From Erythrobacter cryptus DSM 12079 (GTDB lineage: Bacteria; Pseudomonadota; Alphaproteobacteria; Sphingomonadales; Sphingomonadaceae): a DNA stretch of 64,000 nt. The notes below the pieces were generated by a model. The model was not told the origin of the DNA. It did no database searches and was given only the letters and a program-made list of their open reading frames with translations. Shown one piece after another: positions 30,325 through 38,348 of the stretch. Location: the NCBI RefSeq assembly GCF_000422985.1, contig NZ_KE383966.1, positions 289,829 to 353,828 on the forward strand, read 5' to 3'. A program made the position numbers and the translations under genes. Each line of letters starts with the position of its first letter. Positions within the stretch are counted from its first letter, which is position 1.

Positions 30325-30348
30325 TCGCGCCGCCAAGGCGCAAGCGCA

Positions 30349-30376
30349 GGCCCGCCGGGAGCGATCCCGGCGGGCC
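30349..30376 (+). terminator. Intrinsic terminator of pnp
   Basis: A perfect 12-bp stem GGCCCGCCGGGA / TCCCGGCGGGCC with a 4-base loop, then TTGT. It lies 25 bases past the pnp stop, before the convergent DUF481 gene. Confidence 0.85.
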
Positions 30377-30410
30377 TTGTGCTGCCCCGTGGAGGTGCAG
30401 GCGCCTCGTT

Positions 30411-31370
30411 TCAGAAATCGTAGATCAGCGTCACCCGACTTTGCGTGTCGGTGCCCACCGCGCCGGGGGGCGGGTTGCTGTCATATTCGACGCTGTAGGA
30501 CAGGCGCGCCTTGAGGCTGCGGCTGATCGCGGCATCGAGGCCGGTGACGAGGTCGATCGAGGTGTTGCGCGAATCGATGATCGCCACCGCCGAGGCGCCG
30601 GTCTCGGCCACGGCATTGGCGGTCTGCGTCAGCTTGAGCGTATCGGTGATGCTCCAGCCGAAATCGAGGCCGACCAGCCCGGCGATCCGGTTTTCCTCGC
30701 GCCCATCGACAAAGCGGGTGGCGCGCCAGGCCGGCCCGGCCTTGAGCGAAAGGGTGACATCCTCGTCCTTGATCGCCTCATAGCCGAGCCCGCCCGAGAC
30801 CGCATAGCGACCAAGAAAGCCCTGGAAACGGTCTCGCTCATACTGCGCGAGGGCATAGACAAAGAGGTTCTTGGCAATGTTCACATTGGGCTCGTAACGC
30901 GCAAGGAACTGCTCGCGGGTGGTGCGGCCCTTGGCGCGCTGGTAATCGATCCGCCCGGTCAGGCGGTGGCGCCAGGCGAGGCCTTGTCGCTCGAGCGTCA
31001 CCCCGGCGGTTATCCCGGCATTGCTGGCATTGCCCGTGGCCCGGAAGGCACCGAACTCGCCCTGGCCGCTCCAGTTCTCGAGCAGGCCCGCCGCGCGGAT
31101 CGCGGCGGTGCGCGCCTCGGCCTCGGCCGCCTTGCGCGCCGCGAGCGTGGTCTCGAAACCGGCGACCAGCGCGTCGATCTCCTCGACCTCGGCGGGGTAG
31201 GTGCTGCGCGCCAGCTCGGCCACCACGCGCAGCTTGGCCTCATCGCCCGTGGCGATCGCCGCCTCGATCAGCGCCCGCACCGGCGGCGGCAGTTCGGCAT
31301 GAAGCGGCTGCGCCAAAACCGCGGCGAGCATGGCAATGCTCCCCAGACGCAGCGTGGCCATCGCCTTCAT
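30411..31370 (-). CDS. DUF481 outer-membrane beta-barrel protein
   Basis: This 319-residue protein has a signal peptide (MKAMATLRLGSIAMLAAVLAQPLHA), an N-terminal helical segment (about 26-95) and then alternating strands typical of DUF481/YdiY barrels (WRHRLTGRIDYQRAKGRTTREQFLARYEPN, FVYALAQYERDRFQGFLGRYAVSGGLGYE). It ends in the outer-membrane sorting pattern with terminal phenylalanine (VTLIYDF). ATG 31370 has GGGAG upstream. Function unknown; located in the outer membrane. Confidence 0.85.
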   Translation of the reverse strand: MKAMATLRLGSIAMLAAVLAQPLHAELPPPVRALIEAAIATGDEAKLRVVAELARSTYPAEVEEIDALVAGFETTLAARKAAEAEARTAAIRAAGLLENWSGQGEFGAFRATGNASNAGITAGVTLERQGLAWRHRLTGRIDYQRAKGRTTREQFLARYEPNVNIAKNLFVYALAQYERDRFQGFLGRYAVSGGLGYEAIKDEDVTLSLKAGPAWRATRFVDGREENRIAGLVGLDFGWSITDTLKLTQTANAVAETGASAVAIIDSRNTSIDLVTGLDAAISRSLKARLSYSVEYDSNPPPGAVGTDTQSRVTLIYDF

Positions 31371-31479
31371 GTTAGCGCTCCCTTTGCTCGCCCCGCGCTT
31401 TAGCCTTGCGCCGCTGCCGCGCGCAAGCGCCCTGCGTACGCCGGGCAGCGTGGGGAGGGGCGGGCGCGGCGTTCCCGTG

Positions 31480-32202
31480 TCAGCGCACCCGCGGCCCGCC
31501 AAAGGGCAGCGGTGGGGGCGGGCGGCGCACACCGCGCGGGAGCTGGGCCTGATAGGCGCGCCCGCAATGCTCGACGCAATAGGGAAAGCCGGGGTTCACC
31601 GGCTCGCCGCAGAAATGGAAATCGGGCTCGCCCGGGTGGCCCATGGGCCAGCGGCACACCTTGTCCGACAGATCGAGCAGGCTGGTCTTGTCGGCGATCT
31701 CGGGGCTGGGCTTGGCCGGCACCAGCCGCCGCGGCGGGGCCGGGGGGATCGGCGCCTGCTGATCGCCCGGCCCTTGGCGCAGGAAGCCGCCGGGGCCGAC
31801 CGAGACGATTCGGGGCGTTTCCGGCTGGGCGCCGGGGATCGGCTGCGAGGGTGTTTGCGCGGGCGCGGCGGTGGCCGGCTCGCTGCGCGGCGGGGCCACC
31901 GGCGCGGGCGCTGCCGGGCGCTGAGCCGGGCGCTGCGGCGCGGTGTCGCTCGCGCTCGCTTCGGCGCGCGGCTCCTCGGCGGGCCGCGCCGGGCTGGCGG
32001 CGGGCTTCTTCGCCGGGGCGGCGGCCTTCTTCTTCTCGTTGGCCTTGACCGGCGAGGGGCGCGCCTTGAGCCCGAGCCGGTGGGCCTTGCCGATCACCGC
32101 ATTGCGGCTCACCCCGCCCAGCTCGGCGGCGATTTCGCTTGCGGTCGAGCCGCTTTCCCACAGCCTGCGCAGCGTTGCGATGCGCTCCTCGGTCCAGCCC
32201 AT
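31480..32202 (-). CDS. gcrA: GcrA family cell-cycle regulator
   Basis: At 240 residues, the N-terminal helix-turn-helix MGWTEERIATLRRLWESGSTASEIAAELGGVSRNAVIGKAHRLGL is diagnostic of GcrA. A long Pro/Ala linker (about 55-165) and a C-terminal Cys-rich sigma-70-contacting region (CRWPMGHPGEPDFHFCGEPVNPGFPYCVEHC) follow. GcrA activates promoters carrying CcrM-methylated GANTC with sigma-70. It is longer than the Caulobacter protein (173 residues), owing to the linker. ATG 32202 is preferred to a GTG two codons upstream. Confidence 0.92.
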   Translation of the reverse strand: MGWTEERIATLRRLWESGSTASEIAAELGGVSRNAVIGKAHRLGLKARPSPVKANEKKKAAAPAKKPAASPARPAEEPRAEASASDTAPQRPAQRPAAPAPVAPPRSEPATAAPAQTPSQPIPGAQPETPRIVSVGPGGFLRQGPGDQQAPIPPAPPRRLVPAKPSPEIADKTSLLDLSDKVCRWPMGHPGEPDFHFCGEPVNPGFPYCVEHCGRAYQAQLPRGVRRPPPPLPFGGPRVR

Positions 32203-32269
32203 AGTCACGTCCTGCTTCCTTGTTGGGGGCGCTTGTCAGCCGGGCCGGTTCCGCCTAGGCACGCGCGCC

Positions 32270-33172
32270 ATGGCCGAACCTGCTCCTGCACGTCCCGCGG
32301 CAAAGTCAGCCCCCGTGCCGCAAAAGCCCGTCGCTGACAAGACCGGCGGGGACGCCCGCTTCCCGGCGCGCGGGGTCCCGGTGATCACCGGGATCAACCG
32401 CGTGGGGTTGCTCGCCCTTTATATGAAGGAGGTGCGGCGGTTTCTCAAGGTGCAGACCCAGACGATCTGGGCACCGGCCTTCACCACGCTGCTGTTCCTG
32501 GTGATCTTCGCCGTGGCGCTGGGGCGCGAGGGGCGGATGGTGCTGGGCGTGCCGTTTGCCACCTTCATCGCCCCCGGGCTGATCGTGATGGCGATGATGC
32601 AGAACGCCTTTGCCAATTCCAGCTTCTCGCTGCTGGGCGGCAAGATCCAGGGGACGATCATCGACTATCTGATGCCCCCGCTGTCCCCGGCCGAGCTGAT
32701 GGGGGGCATCCTTGGCGCGGCGGTCACCCGGGCGATCGCGGTGGGCTGCACCGTCGCTCTTGCCATGGCGCTGTGGCCCGGGGTCTCGCTTCGCCTTGCC
32801 CACCCCTTTGCGGTCTTGTGGTTTGGCCTCATGGGCTCGCTGCTGCTGGCGAGCCTTGGCCTTGCAACTTCGGTGTGGGCCGAAAAGTTCGATCACAACG
32901 CCGCGGTGACCAATTTCGTCATCGCCCCGCTTTCGCTGCTGTCGGGCACCTTCTACGTGATCGACAACCTCCACGGCGTGTTCCAGCTGGTCAGCCGCCT
33001 CAACCCCTTCTTCTATGTCATCTCGGGCTTTCGCTACGGCTTTCTGGGGCAGAGCGATATTGGCGGGCCGGGTGATGTGCTGGTGGCGGGGATCGGGCTG
33101 CTGGTGCTCAATCTGGCGCTGGCCGGGGCGGTCTATGCGCTTTTGCGCTCGGGCTGGAAGCTCAAGAGCTAG
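32270..33172 (+). CDS. ABC-2 type transporter permease
   Basis: This 300-residue membrane protein has six hydrophobic segments. The pattern GLLALYMKEVRRFLKV at the start of the membrane domain, MMQNAFANSSFSLLGGKIQGTIIDYLMPPLSPAEL and NPFFYVISGFRYGFLG are hallmarks of ABC-2 exporters (polysaccharide/drug type). A disordered proline-rich N-terminus of about 40 residues precedes them. No ATPase partner is adjacent, so the cognate subunit must lie elsewhere. It diverges from gcrA. Confidence 0.88.
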   Translation: MAEPAPARPAAKSAPVPQKPVADKTGGDARFPARGVPVITGINRVGLLALYMKEVRRFLKVQTQTIWAPAFTTLLFLVIFAVALGREGRMVLGVPFATFIAPGLIVMAMMQNAFANSSFSLLGGKIQGTIIDYLMPPLSPAELMGGILGAAVTRAIAVGCTVALAMALWPGVSLRLAHPFAVLWFGLMGSLLLASLGLATSVWAEKFDHNAAVTNFVIAPLSLLSGTFYVIDNLHGVFQLVSRLNPFFYVISGFRYGFLGQSDIGGPGDVLVAGIGLLVLNLALAGAVYALLRSGWKLKS

Positions 33173-33788
33173 CGGGCACGGCTGGCCCGGGGGCGGGCCG
33201 CGGTCGGGCGATCCGGGCGGTGGCCTCCTGCGCGCCCATCACGTCGGCCACCGGCCCGATGCGGAAGAACTCGGTCTCTTTGTCGCCGTCACTGTCGCGC
33301 CCGATCCGCACCGCAAGGCTGAGCGTGCCACTGCCATCGCGGCGCTCCTCGCGCGTGCTCAGGCCGAGCCGGTCAGCCGGCACCGTCTTGATCTCGAGCG
33401 CGCGGGCGAGGCTGAGCCTCAGCACCCGCCTGTCGGTGATGACATAGAGCACCCGTCCGCGCGCGATCAGCGGGCCGAAGGGGATTGCAAGCATCAGCAG
33501 CCCGACCGCCACGAAGGGCAGGCCAAACAGCGGGAAGGCCCAGCCGAAAAAGCCCGGCCCGTCCTCGCCCGTATGCAGCATCGCGGCCATGGCCAGCCCG
33601 GTCCACAGCAGGGCAAAGGCGGTCCAGGGCACGGCAAAGACATAGATGAGGAATCGCTTGGGCTCGATCCGGCCAAGCTGCCAGCCGTGCCAGAGGATGC
33701 TTTCCTCCGGCGCGAGCTCACGTTCGAGCGCGCGGCGCAAGCGCGCTGCGGCGGCGCTGTTCTGATCGTCCTTGGCTGTCCATGCCAT
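33162..33788 (-). CDS. Bacterial PH-like membrane protein, unknown
   Basis: This 208-residue protein has two transmembrane helices (about 45-72 and 80-106), followed by a PH-like domain (ARGRVLYVITDRRVLRLSLARALEIKTVPADRLGLSTREE) of the kind seen in DUF304/YdbS-type membrane proteins. The cytoplasmic N-terminus is charged. Function unknown. The 3' end overlaps the convergent permease gene by 11 bases. Confidence 0.7.
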   Translation of the reverse strand: MAWTAKDDQNSAAAARLRRALERELAPEESILWHGWQLGRIEPKRFLIYVFAVPWTAFALLWTGLAMAAMLHTGEDGPGFFGWAFPLFGLPFVAVGLLMLAIPFGPLIARGRVLYVITDRRVLRLSLARALEIKTVPADRLGLSTREERRDGSGTLSLAVRIGRDSDGDKETEFFRIGPVADVMGAQEATARIARPRPAPGPAVPASS

Positions 33789-33814
33789 GGCCCCGCGCTA
33801 GCAGGGCAAGGTTG

Positions 33815-34195
33815 TCAATGGGTAAGCGAGGCTCTCATACGGTAGCGCCCGTCCTTGAAGGCCTCGAACAGCTGGCGCACGGTGGGATGATCGACCGGGC
33901 CGCCTTCCGGATCGGGCACGAGATTGCCCTGACTGACATAGGCGACGTAGGCCGAATCCTCGTTTTCAGCGAGCAGGTGATAGAAGGGCTGGTCGCGCCG
34001 CGGGCGGATCTCCTCGGGGATCGACTGGTACCATTCCTCCGAATTGGCAAACACCGGATCGATATCGAAGACCACCCCGCGGAAGGCGAACAGGCGGTGG
34101 CGCACCACATCGCCAATGGCAAAGCGGGCACGGGTCTGGCGCGGCGCGGTGATGATGCGGCCTGCCTGACTGGAGAAGAAGGCTGCGCTTTCCAT
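33815..34195 (-). CDS. hspQ: Heat shock protein HspQ
   Basis: This 126-residue YccV-like protein begins its fold with RFAIGDVVRHRLFAFRGVVFDIDPVFANSEEWYQSIP and continues RPRRDQPFYHLLAENEDSAYVAYVSQGNLVPD. HspQ binds hemimethylated DNA in vitro and acts as a substrate and specificity enhancer of Lon. ATG 34195 gives the family start; the 32 upstream codons in frame lack family features. Confidence 0.9.
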   Translation of the reverse strand: MESAAFFSSQAGRIITAPRQTRARFAIGDVVRHRLFAFRGVVFDIDPVFANSEEWYQSIPEEIRPRRDQPFYHLLAENEDSAYVAYVSQGNLVPDPEGGPVDHPTVRQLFEAFKDGRYRMRASLTH

Positions 34196-34376
34196 GCCCT
34201 GCAATATGGAGCAATGCCGGCGCAAAACAAGCGGGCGCACCGGCCGGGGCACGGATATGCCCCAAAATTGTGCGGCCGCAGGTCTTGGCAAGGGCTGCGC
34301 CTTGGGCTAACGGGCGCGCTTCCTGACGCCAGCCGCCTTGCGACCGGGCGGCCTTTTACGGCGCGACAGGCCTCGC

Positions 34377-34466
34377 GGAGAGGTGGCAGAGTGGTCGAAT
34401 GCGCCGCACTCGAAATGCGGTTTACGGGTGACCGTAACGTGGGTTCGAATCCCACCCTCTCCGCCA
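34377..34466 (+). tRNA. tRNA-Ser (anticodon CGA)
   Basis: A complete class II tRNA. The 7-bp acceptor stem GGAGAGG / CCTCTCC (34377-34383 with 34456-34462), discriminator G and encoded CCA end are present. The anticodon arm CCGCA-CTCGAAA-TGCGG has CGA at 34411-34413. A long variable arm and a T-arm GTGGG-TTCGAAT-CCCAC follow. It reads UCG. Serine tRNAs are common integration targets, and foreign-looking genes begin immediately downstream. Confidence 0.97.
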
Positions 34467-34729
34467 TTTCTAGCCATTCGAACGTTCTCCGCGTGCGGAC
34501 GCGCGGCTGAAATGCCAAGGAACCGCGCGGTTCGGGCGCGAACCTCTGGACTGCGACGCCGGCACACTCGGCTCCGAGCGTTCTCTCTCCGCCTTTTTTC
34601 TCTCGACCTCTGGACTGAACCGACGCCAGTACGGAATCCTATGTCATTGAAATAGAACGTAAAAATGTCTGCGTCTCGTCGCGGCGATTGATATCCTCGT
34701 CGGCAAGCGATCGGCGCCGAAATCGGACA
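34467..34729. other. Spacer between tRNA-Ser and the defence operon
   Basis: This 263-base gap holds no gene. It contains the 12-base direct repeat ACCTCTGGACTG (34542-34553 and 34606-34617) and CTCTCCGCC (34585-34593), a copy of the last bases of the tRNA (34457-34465). A C-T-rich stretch ends in a T-run at 34594-34599. The partial tRNA-end copy could be an old attachment scar, though nine bases is short. Confidence 0.4.
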
Positions 34730-35749
34730 TCAAAGCTCGAGCCGTTCGGCGACATCCTCGAACCCCGGATCCTCGGCATAAATGCGCTCGAACTCGCGTC
34801 GGGCCTGTGCTTGGCGGCGCTGGCCATCGTAGAGCAACGCACGCTCATATCGGACCTGCCGCAGCAGCTCGTCCGGGCGGTCCTTGCGCCGCCGGAGCGC
34901 CAACGTGAGAACGTCGATCGCCGCATCGGGCAAGCCCAAGCTGACCAGCGCGCGGGCCCGATAGAGCAGCAACGCCGTATGGACCGGAGTCTCGTTTTCG
35001 ACAGACGCGCTCAGCTCTGCGATGCGTCGCAAGTGCTCGGGGTTCGGATGATCGAGCGCAAGTTCAGCGAAGGAGAGCAGGACGACGGGATCCGACTTGT
35101 CCAGATCGAGCAGCTGATCCAGACGGATCAATGCGTCGCCCGAACGTCCCTGCAACTGGTAGACCTCGACCAGGGCCAGAAGTGTCCCCCGTTCGCGAGG
35201 CCGCACATGCGCCGATATTTCGGGAGTGATCGGCAGGCTGATGGTCGCGTTGACTCCGTACTTGCTGAACAACGAATCGAGTTCGTGTCTCCGTTCCAAG
35301 GCATCGAGCAGGCAACGCTCCGCCTGTTCGAAGTTCTCACTCTTCAGGTGAAGCATCCCGGCAAGCCATGCGGCGTCGGCCAGAGAAGCCGAACGGTCGA
35401 GCAGGACAAGCGCCTCGCTGTCATCGCCCTCATTCAGCGCCTTTAGCCCATCGACGAAGGCCCGCTCCGCCGCGGGTGTGATCAGGCGCTGGAAAAATCC
35501 GAGCGTCAGACGATCTCTCGCGCGCACCATTGGTGCGGATGCACCGCGCTCTTGCCCGCGTCCGGCCCCTGGATCGCGCATCGTGTAGAAGAGGCCGGTG
35601 CCAGGAATGCCTGCCGTCGCGCGGTTTCCGCGGGGGCTTATCGTGTACTTGGCCCCGCGCGGCCCGAAGGATAGCGAAGCCGCCGATTTCGAGAGGTTCA
35701 GCGTGACCCCGGGCGCAAGTCGGATGCGGCGCCAAAAACGGAATGCCAT
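34730..35749 (-). CDS. DUF4236 plus TPR-repeat protein
   Basis: In this 339-residue protein the first 55 residues (MAFRFWRRIRLAPGVTLNLSKSA and GPRGAKYTISPRGNRATAGIPGTGLFYT) match DUF4236, a short beta-rich domain. The remainder is helical with several tetratricopeptide-like repeats, e.g. ALVEVYQLQGRSGDALIRLDQLLDLDKSDP and VRYERALLYDGQRRQAQARREFERIYAEDP. TPRs mediate protein contacts. It is the last gene of the operon, 25 bases after the helicase gene. DUF4236-TPR proteins recur in mobile regions, but its activity is unknown. Confidence 0.75.
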   Translation of the reverse strand: MAFRFWRRIRLAPGVTLNLSKSAASLSFGPRGAKYTISPRGNRATAGIPGTGLFYTMRDPGAGRGQERGASAPMVRARDRLTLGFFQRLITPAAERAFVDGLKALNEGDDSEALVLLDRSASLADAAWLAGMLHLKSENFEQAERCLLDALERRHELDSLFSKYGVNATISLPITPEISAHVRPRERGTLLALVEVYQLQGRSGDALIRLDQLLDLDKSDPVVLLSFAELALDHPNPEHLRRIAELSASVENETPVHTALLLYRARALVSLGLPDAAIDVLTLALRRRKDRPDELLRQVRYERALLYDGQRRQAQARREFERIYAEDPGFEDVAERLEL

Positions 35750-35774
35750 ACGCTTGCCTCCCGCGCCCTCTCGC

Positions 35775-37859
35775 CTATCGCGCCAGATCGTCGAGGAACT
35801 CGGAGGCCGGATCGACGCCGGTGATCAGCAGCCGGTCGCGGGCGCGGGTGCAGGCGACATAAAGCAGATGGCGTTCGGTGTTGTAGACCTCCTCCAGATC
35901 GGACTCATCGGCGACGGTCTCGATCCGCTCCTGCAACGGCAGCACCTCGTCGTCGCATGCCATCACGGCGACGGCACGGAATTCGAGGCCCTTGGCCAGA
36001 TGCATGGTGCTGATCGCGACCTTGCCTGCTTCCGCCTCTACCTTGTCGCTCAGCTCGACACCCGATGCGCCAGCGGTCTTGATCGCGGCCCGCGCGCGTT
36101 TCAGTTGCTCGCCGGTTCGAACGAACAGGCCGACCTCATGCGGCTGGCAACCCTCTTTCAGGCGATCGGCGAGCCAGTGCCCGACGGCTTCGCTCTCTTC
36201 CGTGGCCGTATCGAAGGTGCAGATCTCGGGTGCCGGCCCGTTGAACACGGAGATGGTGCCGCGGCGGCTCTCGGTGTTACCGTCAACGTCGGAGATGTTC
36301 GGCGGCAGCAGCCGATCCGCCTGGGCGCGGATCTGGTGGGAGGTGCGATAGTTGATCCGCAATGTGTGGGAGCGTCCACGTAAGTCGATGCCGAGCGATT
36401 TCCACGAGAAGGGTTGCTGGAAGATGCGCTGTCCGAGATCGCCGGCGAAGAACAGCCCGTCCGGCCTGTGCGAAACCAGTGCGGCCAGGAAGCGGGCCTC
36501 GGCCACGCTGATATCCTGCGCCTCGTCGACGACCGCGAAATCGAACGGCCGCTTCTCCGTCGCGCCATAATGCGCCGCGAGACGGCCGAACACGCCGGAC
36601 CATGTCACCGCCTTGCGCTCGGCGAGACCGGCGCGCAACTGCTCGAAGATCGACCAGAGTGCTTCCCGCTGCTTGCCGCCAATCCGCGTCTTGCGGCCAA
36701 GGCGCGAGACATCGCGGTACCCCTCCCAGCTTCCGATCTGCCAGGCATCGACGACCTCCGACCATTCCCCGGCGAGGAAGGGCAAGGAGAACTTCTGGCC
36801 ATCGTCCTGTCCCGCCGCCTTGGTGAGCAGAGTGTGAACGAGGGACGGCGAGGCGATGTTCGGCTGCCCGAAAAGACTGGAATAGAGATCATAGGCGACG
36901 CCCGTGATGGACTGCACGGTGATCCGCGCCAAAACGGCCGGTTCGTTTCCGGCCAGATGCTGCAGCTTCACCTTCAGCGCATTGGCGAGCGCCTTGGAGA
37001 AGGTCGTCAGCAGAATGCGCGCCTGTGGTTCGTTGCGCGCCAGATGCACTGCGCGATGCAGAGCCACCACCGTCTTGCCCGTGCCCGCGGACCCCGAAAT
37101 CCTGGCCGGCCCCGAATAGCTGCGCTCCACATATTGCAACTGGTCGGGATGGAGGAAGACCGCCCATTTCTCCCAAGGATAGTCGAGCGCGCGCTGCAGT
37201 TCCTCGATGTTGGTCAGGACCCGGAAACGCCGCTGCGCATCGGGATGGGCGAACGGATCGGCCTCCACGGGTGCCGTCACGGGCGGCTCCGGCTTCTCGC
37301 CCACCGCCAGCTTCAGGAGCGCCTCCTGCGCCTCCTGCGGCAGATGGGAGATGATGTCGAACAGGGTGTCCTCGGTCGCCCGGCGAACGTCCTCCACCCA
37401 CTCCTCGGGTACCCCGAAACCCATCAGCTCGAATTTGCGCAGATTGTCGAAGAGTTTCGGCCTCGCAGCCGGCGCGGGGGCAACCGGCTCCGCGACCTCC
37501 TTCGGCTTGAAGATCTCCACCTCTTCGACGCGCTCGCGCACCTCGACGAGCTGCATGGCGCCTGTTGTCGGATGCCGCTCGATCTTGCGCCGTTCGGCCC
37601 ATTTGTAGGCGTCGTCGTGGTGATCGACATAGACGAGCAGCAGGCTCGACTGCGTGCGGTGGACGATCAGCCGGATGTCGGCGTTCACTCGCACCGACCA
37701 GAAATTCGGGTCCTTGGCGCGGTCCAGCTTGTGGAAGGAAAGGCCCGGCGCGGAGGCATCGAGTTGCAGGTCGAAGGCGGTCGTCTTCACTGCCTTCTGT
37801 TCCTGCGCGGTCAGCCTGGACAGGCTGTCGGTGAACGTGTCCGCAATCCGGAATTCCAT
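35775..37859 (-). CDS. UvrD/Rep-like SF1 helicase with N-terminal RelE-like domain
   Basis: In this 694-residue protein residues 1-95 look like a RelE/ParE toxin fold (MEFRIADTFTDSLSRLTAQEQKAVKTT, then WSVRVNADIRLIVHRTQSSLLLVYVDHHDDAYKWAERR). A linker follows to about 210. The SF1A helicase has Walker A SGSAGTGKTVVALH near 265, Walker B VVDEAQDIS, LRINYRTSHQI, VAISTMHLAKGLEF and LLYVACTRARDRL. It likely unwinds DNA using ATP. The RelE-like part may bind RNA or ribosomes, or be a structural relic. It lies two bases downstream of the 151-residue gene. Confidence 0.85.
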   Translation of the reverse strand: MEFRIADTFTDSLSRLTAQEQKAVKTTAFDLQLDASAPGLSFHKLDRAKDPNFWSVRVNADIRLIVHRTQSSLLLVYVDHHDDAYKWAERRKIERHPTTGAMQLVEVRERVEEVEIFKPKEVAEPVAPAPAARPKLFDNLRKFELMGFGVPEEWVEDVRRATEDTLFDIISHLPQEAQEALLKLAVGEKPEPPVTAPVEADPFAHPDAQRRFRVLTNIEELQRALDYPWEKWAVFLHPDQLQYVERSYSGPARISGSAGTGKTVVALHRAVHLARNEPQARILLTTFSKALANALKVKLQHLAGNEPAVLARITVQSITGVAYDLYSSLFGQPNIASPSLVHTLLTKAAGQDDGQKFSLPFLAGEWSEVVDAWQIGSWEGYRDVSRLGRKTRIGGKQREALWSIFEQLRAGLAERKAVTWSGVFGRLAAHYGATEKRPFDFAVVDEAQDISVAEARFLAALVSHRPDGLFFAGDLGQRIFQQPFSWKSLGIDLRGRSHTLRINYRTSHQIRAQADRLLPPNISDVDGNTESRRGTISVFNGPAPEICTFDTATEESEAVGHWLADRLKEGCQPHEVGLFVRTGEQLKRARAAIKTAGASGVELSDKVEAEAGKVAISTMHLAKGLEFRAVAVMACDDEVLPLQERIETVADESDLEEVYNTERHLLYVACTRARDRLLITGVDPASEFLDDLAR

Positions 37860-37861
37860 GC

Positions 37862-38317
37862 TTAATCCACCCCATACTCCGCCAGCCGCCGTTCAGCCGC
37901 GGCTACGACCTCGGGCTCGAACTCCTGCCGATATTTCAGGATCAGCGATTCTGCCGACATGTCGGCCATTCCGAACTCCATCAGCTTCAGAAATCCCTCT
38001 GACGGTTTCGGCTTGAGTGCGAGATCGGCAAGGGTCTTGCGGACACCGGCGCGGGCGAGCTTCTGCCTGGTGCGTGACAATCGAGTGGTTCTGCCGTTCT
38101 GCTCGCTCAGCGCTTCTTCTAGCGCGCGCATGACAGCGGCGAAATCGGCTGCGAGCGGGTCGTCAATGTCGCGGCCTTCGATGCGACATAACTGACGGAA
38201 GGCGGCCTGATAGACATCGTCCCGCCCCAGCCGGCGGGCATTCGCCATCCAGTTCCGCAGCTTTTGCTGATCCCATTCCTCCGAGAGATCCGGCGCCTTT
38301 GCTCCCATCGTGCTCAT
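37862..38317 (-). CDS. Unknown operon member (151 aa)
   Basis: A soluble, helical, charged protein with no recognised domain. The N-terminal half (WDQQKLRNWMANARRLGRDDVYQAAFRQLCRIEGRDI) and C-terminal half (RKTLADLALKPKPSEGFLKLMEFGMADMSAESLILKYRQEF) look conserved-like. It is packed between Mod (31 bases) and the helicase (2 bases), so it is probably a subunit or specificity partner of the system. Confidence 0.75.
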   Translation of the reverse strand: MSTMGAKAPDLSEEWDQQKLRNWMANARRLGRDDVYQAAFRQLCRIEGRDIDDPLAADFAAVMRALEEALSEQNGRTTRLSRTRQKLARAGVRKTLADLALKPKPSEGFLKLMEFGMADMSAESLILKYRQEFEPEVVAAAERRLAEYGVD

Positions 38318-38348
38318 CCCCCCACCGCCCTGTTGAGCTTCAAGGCGC

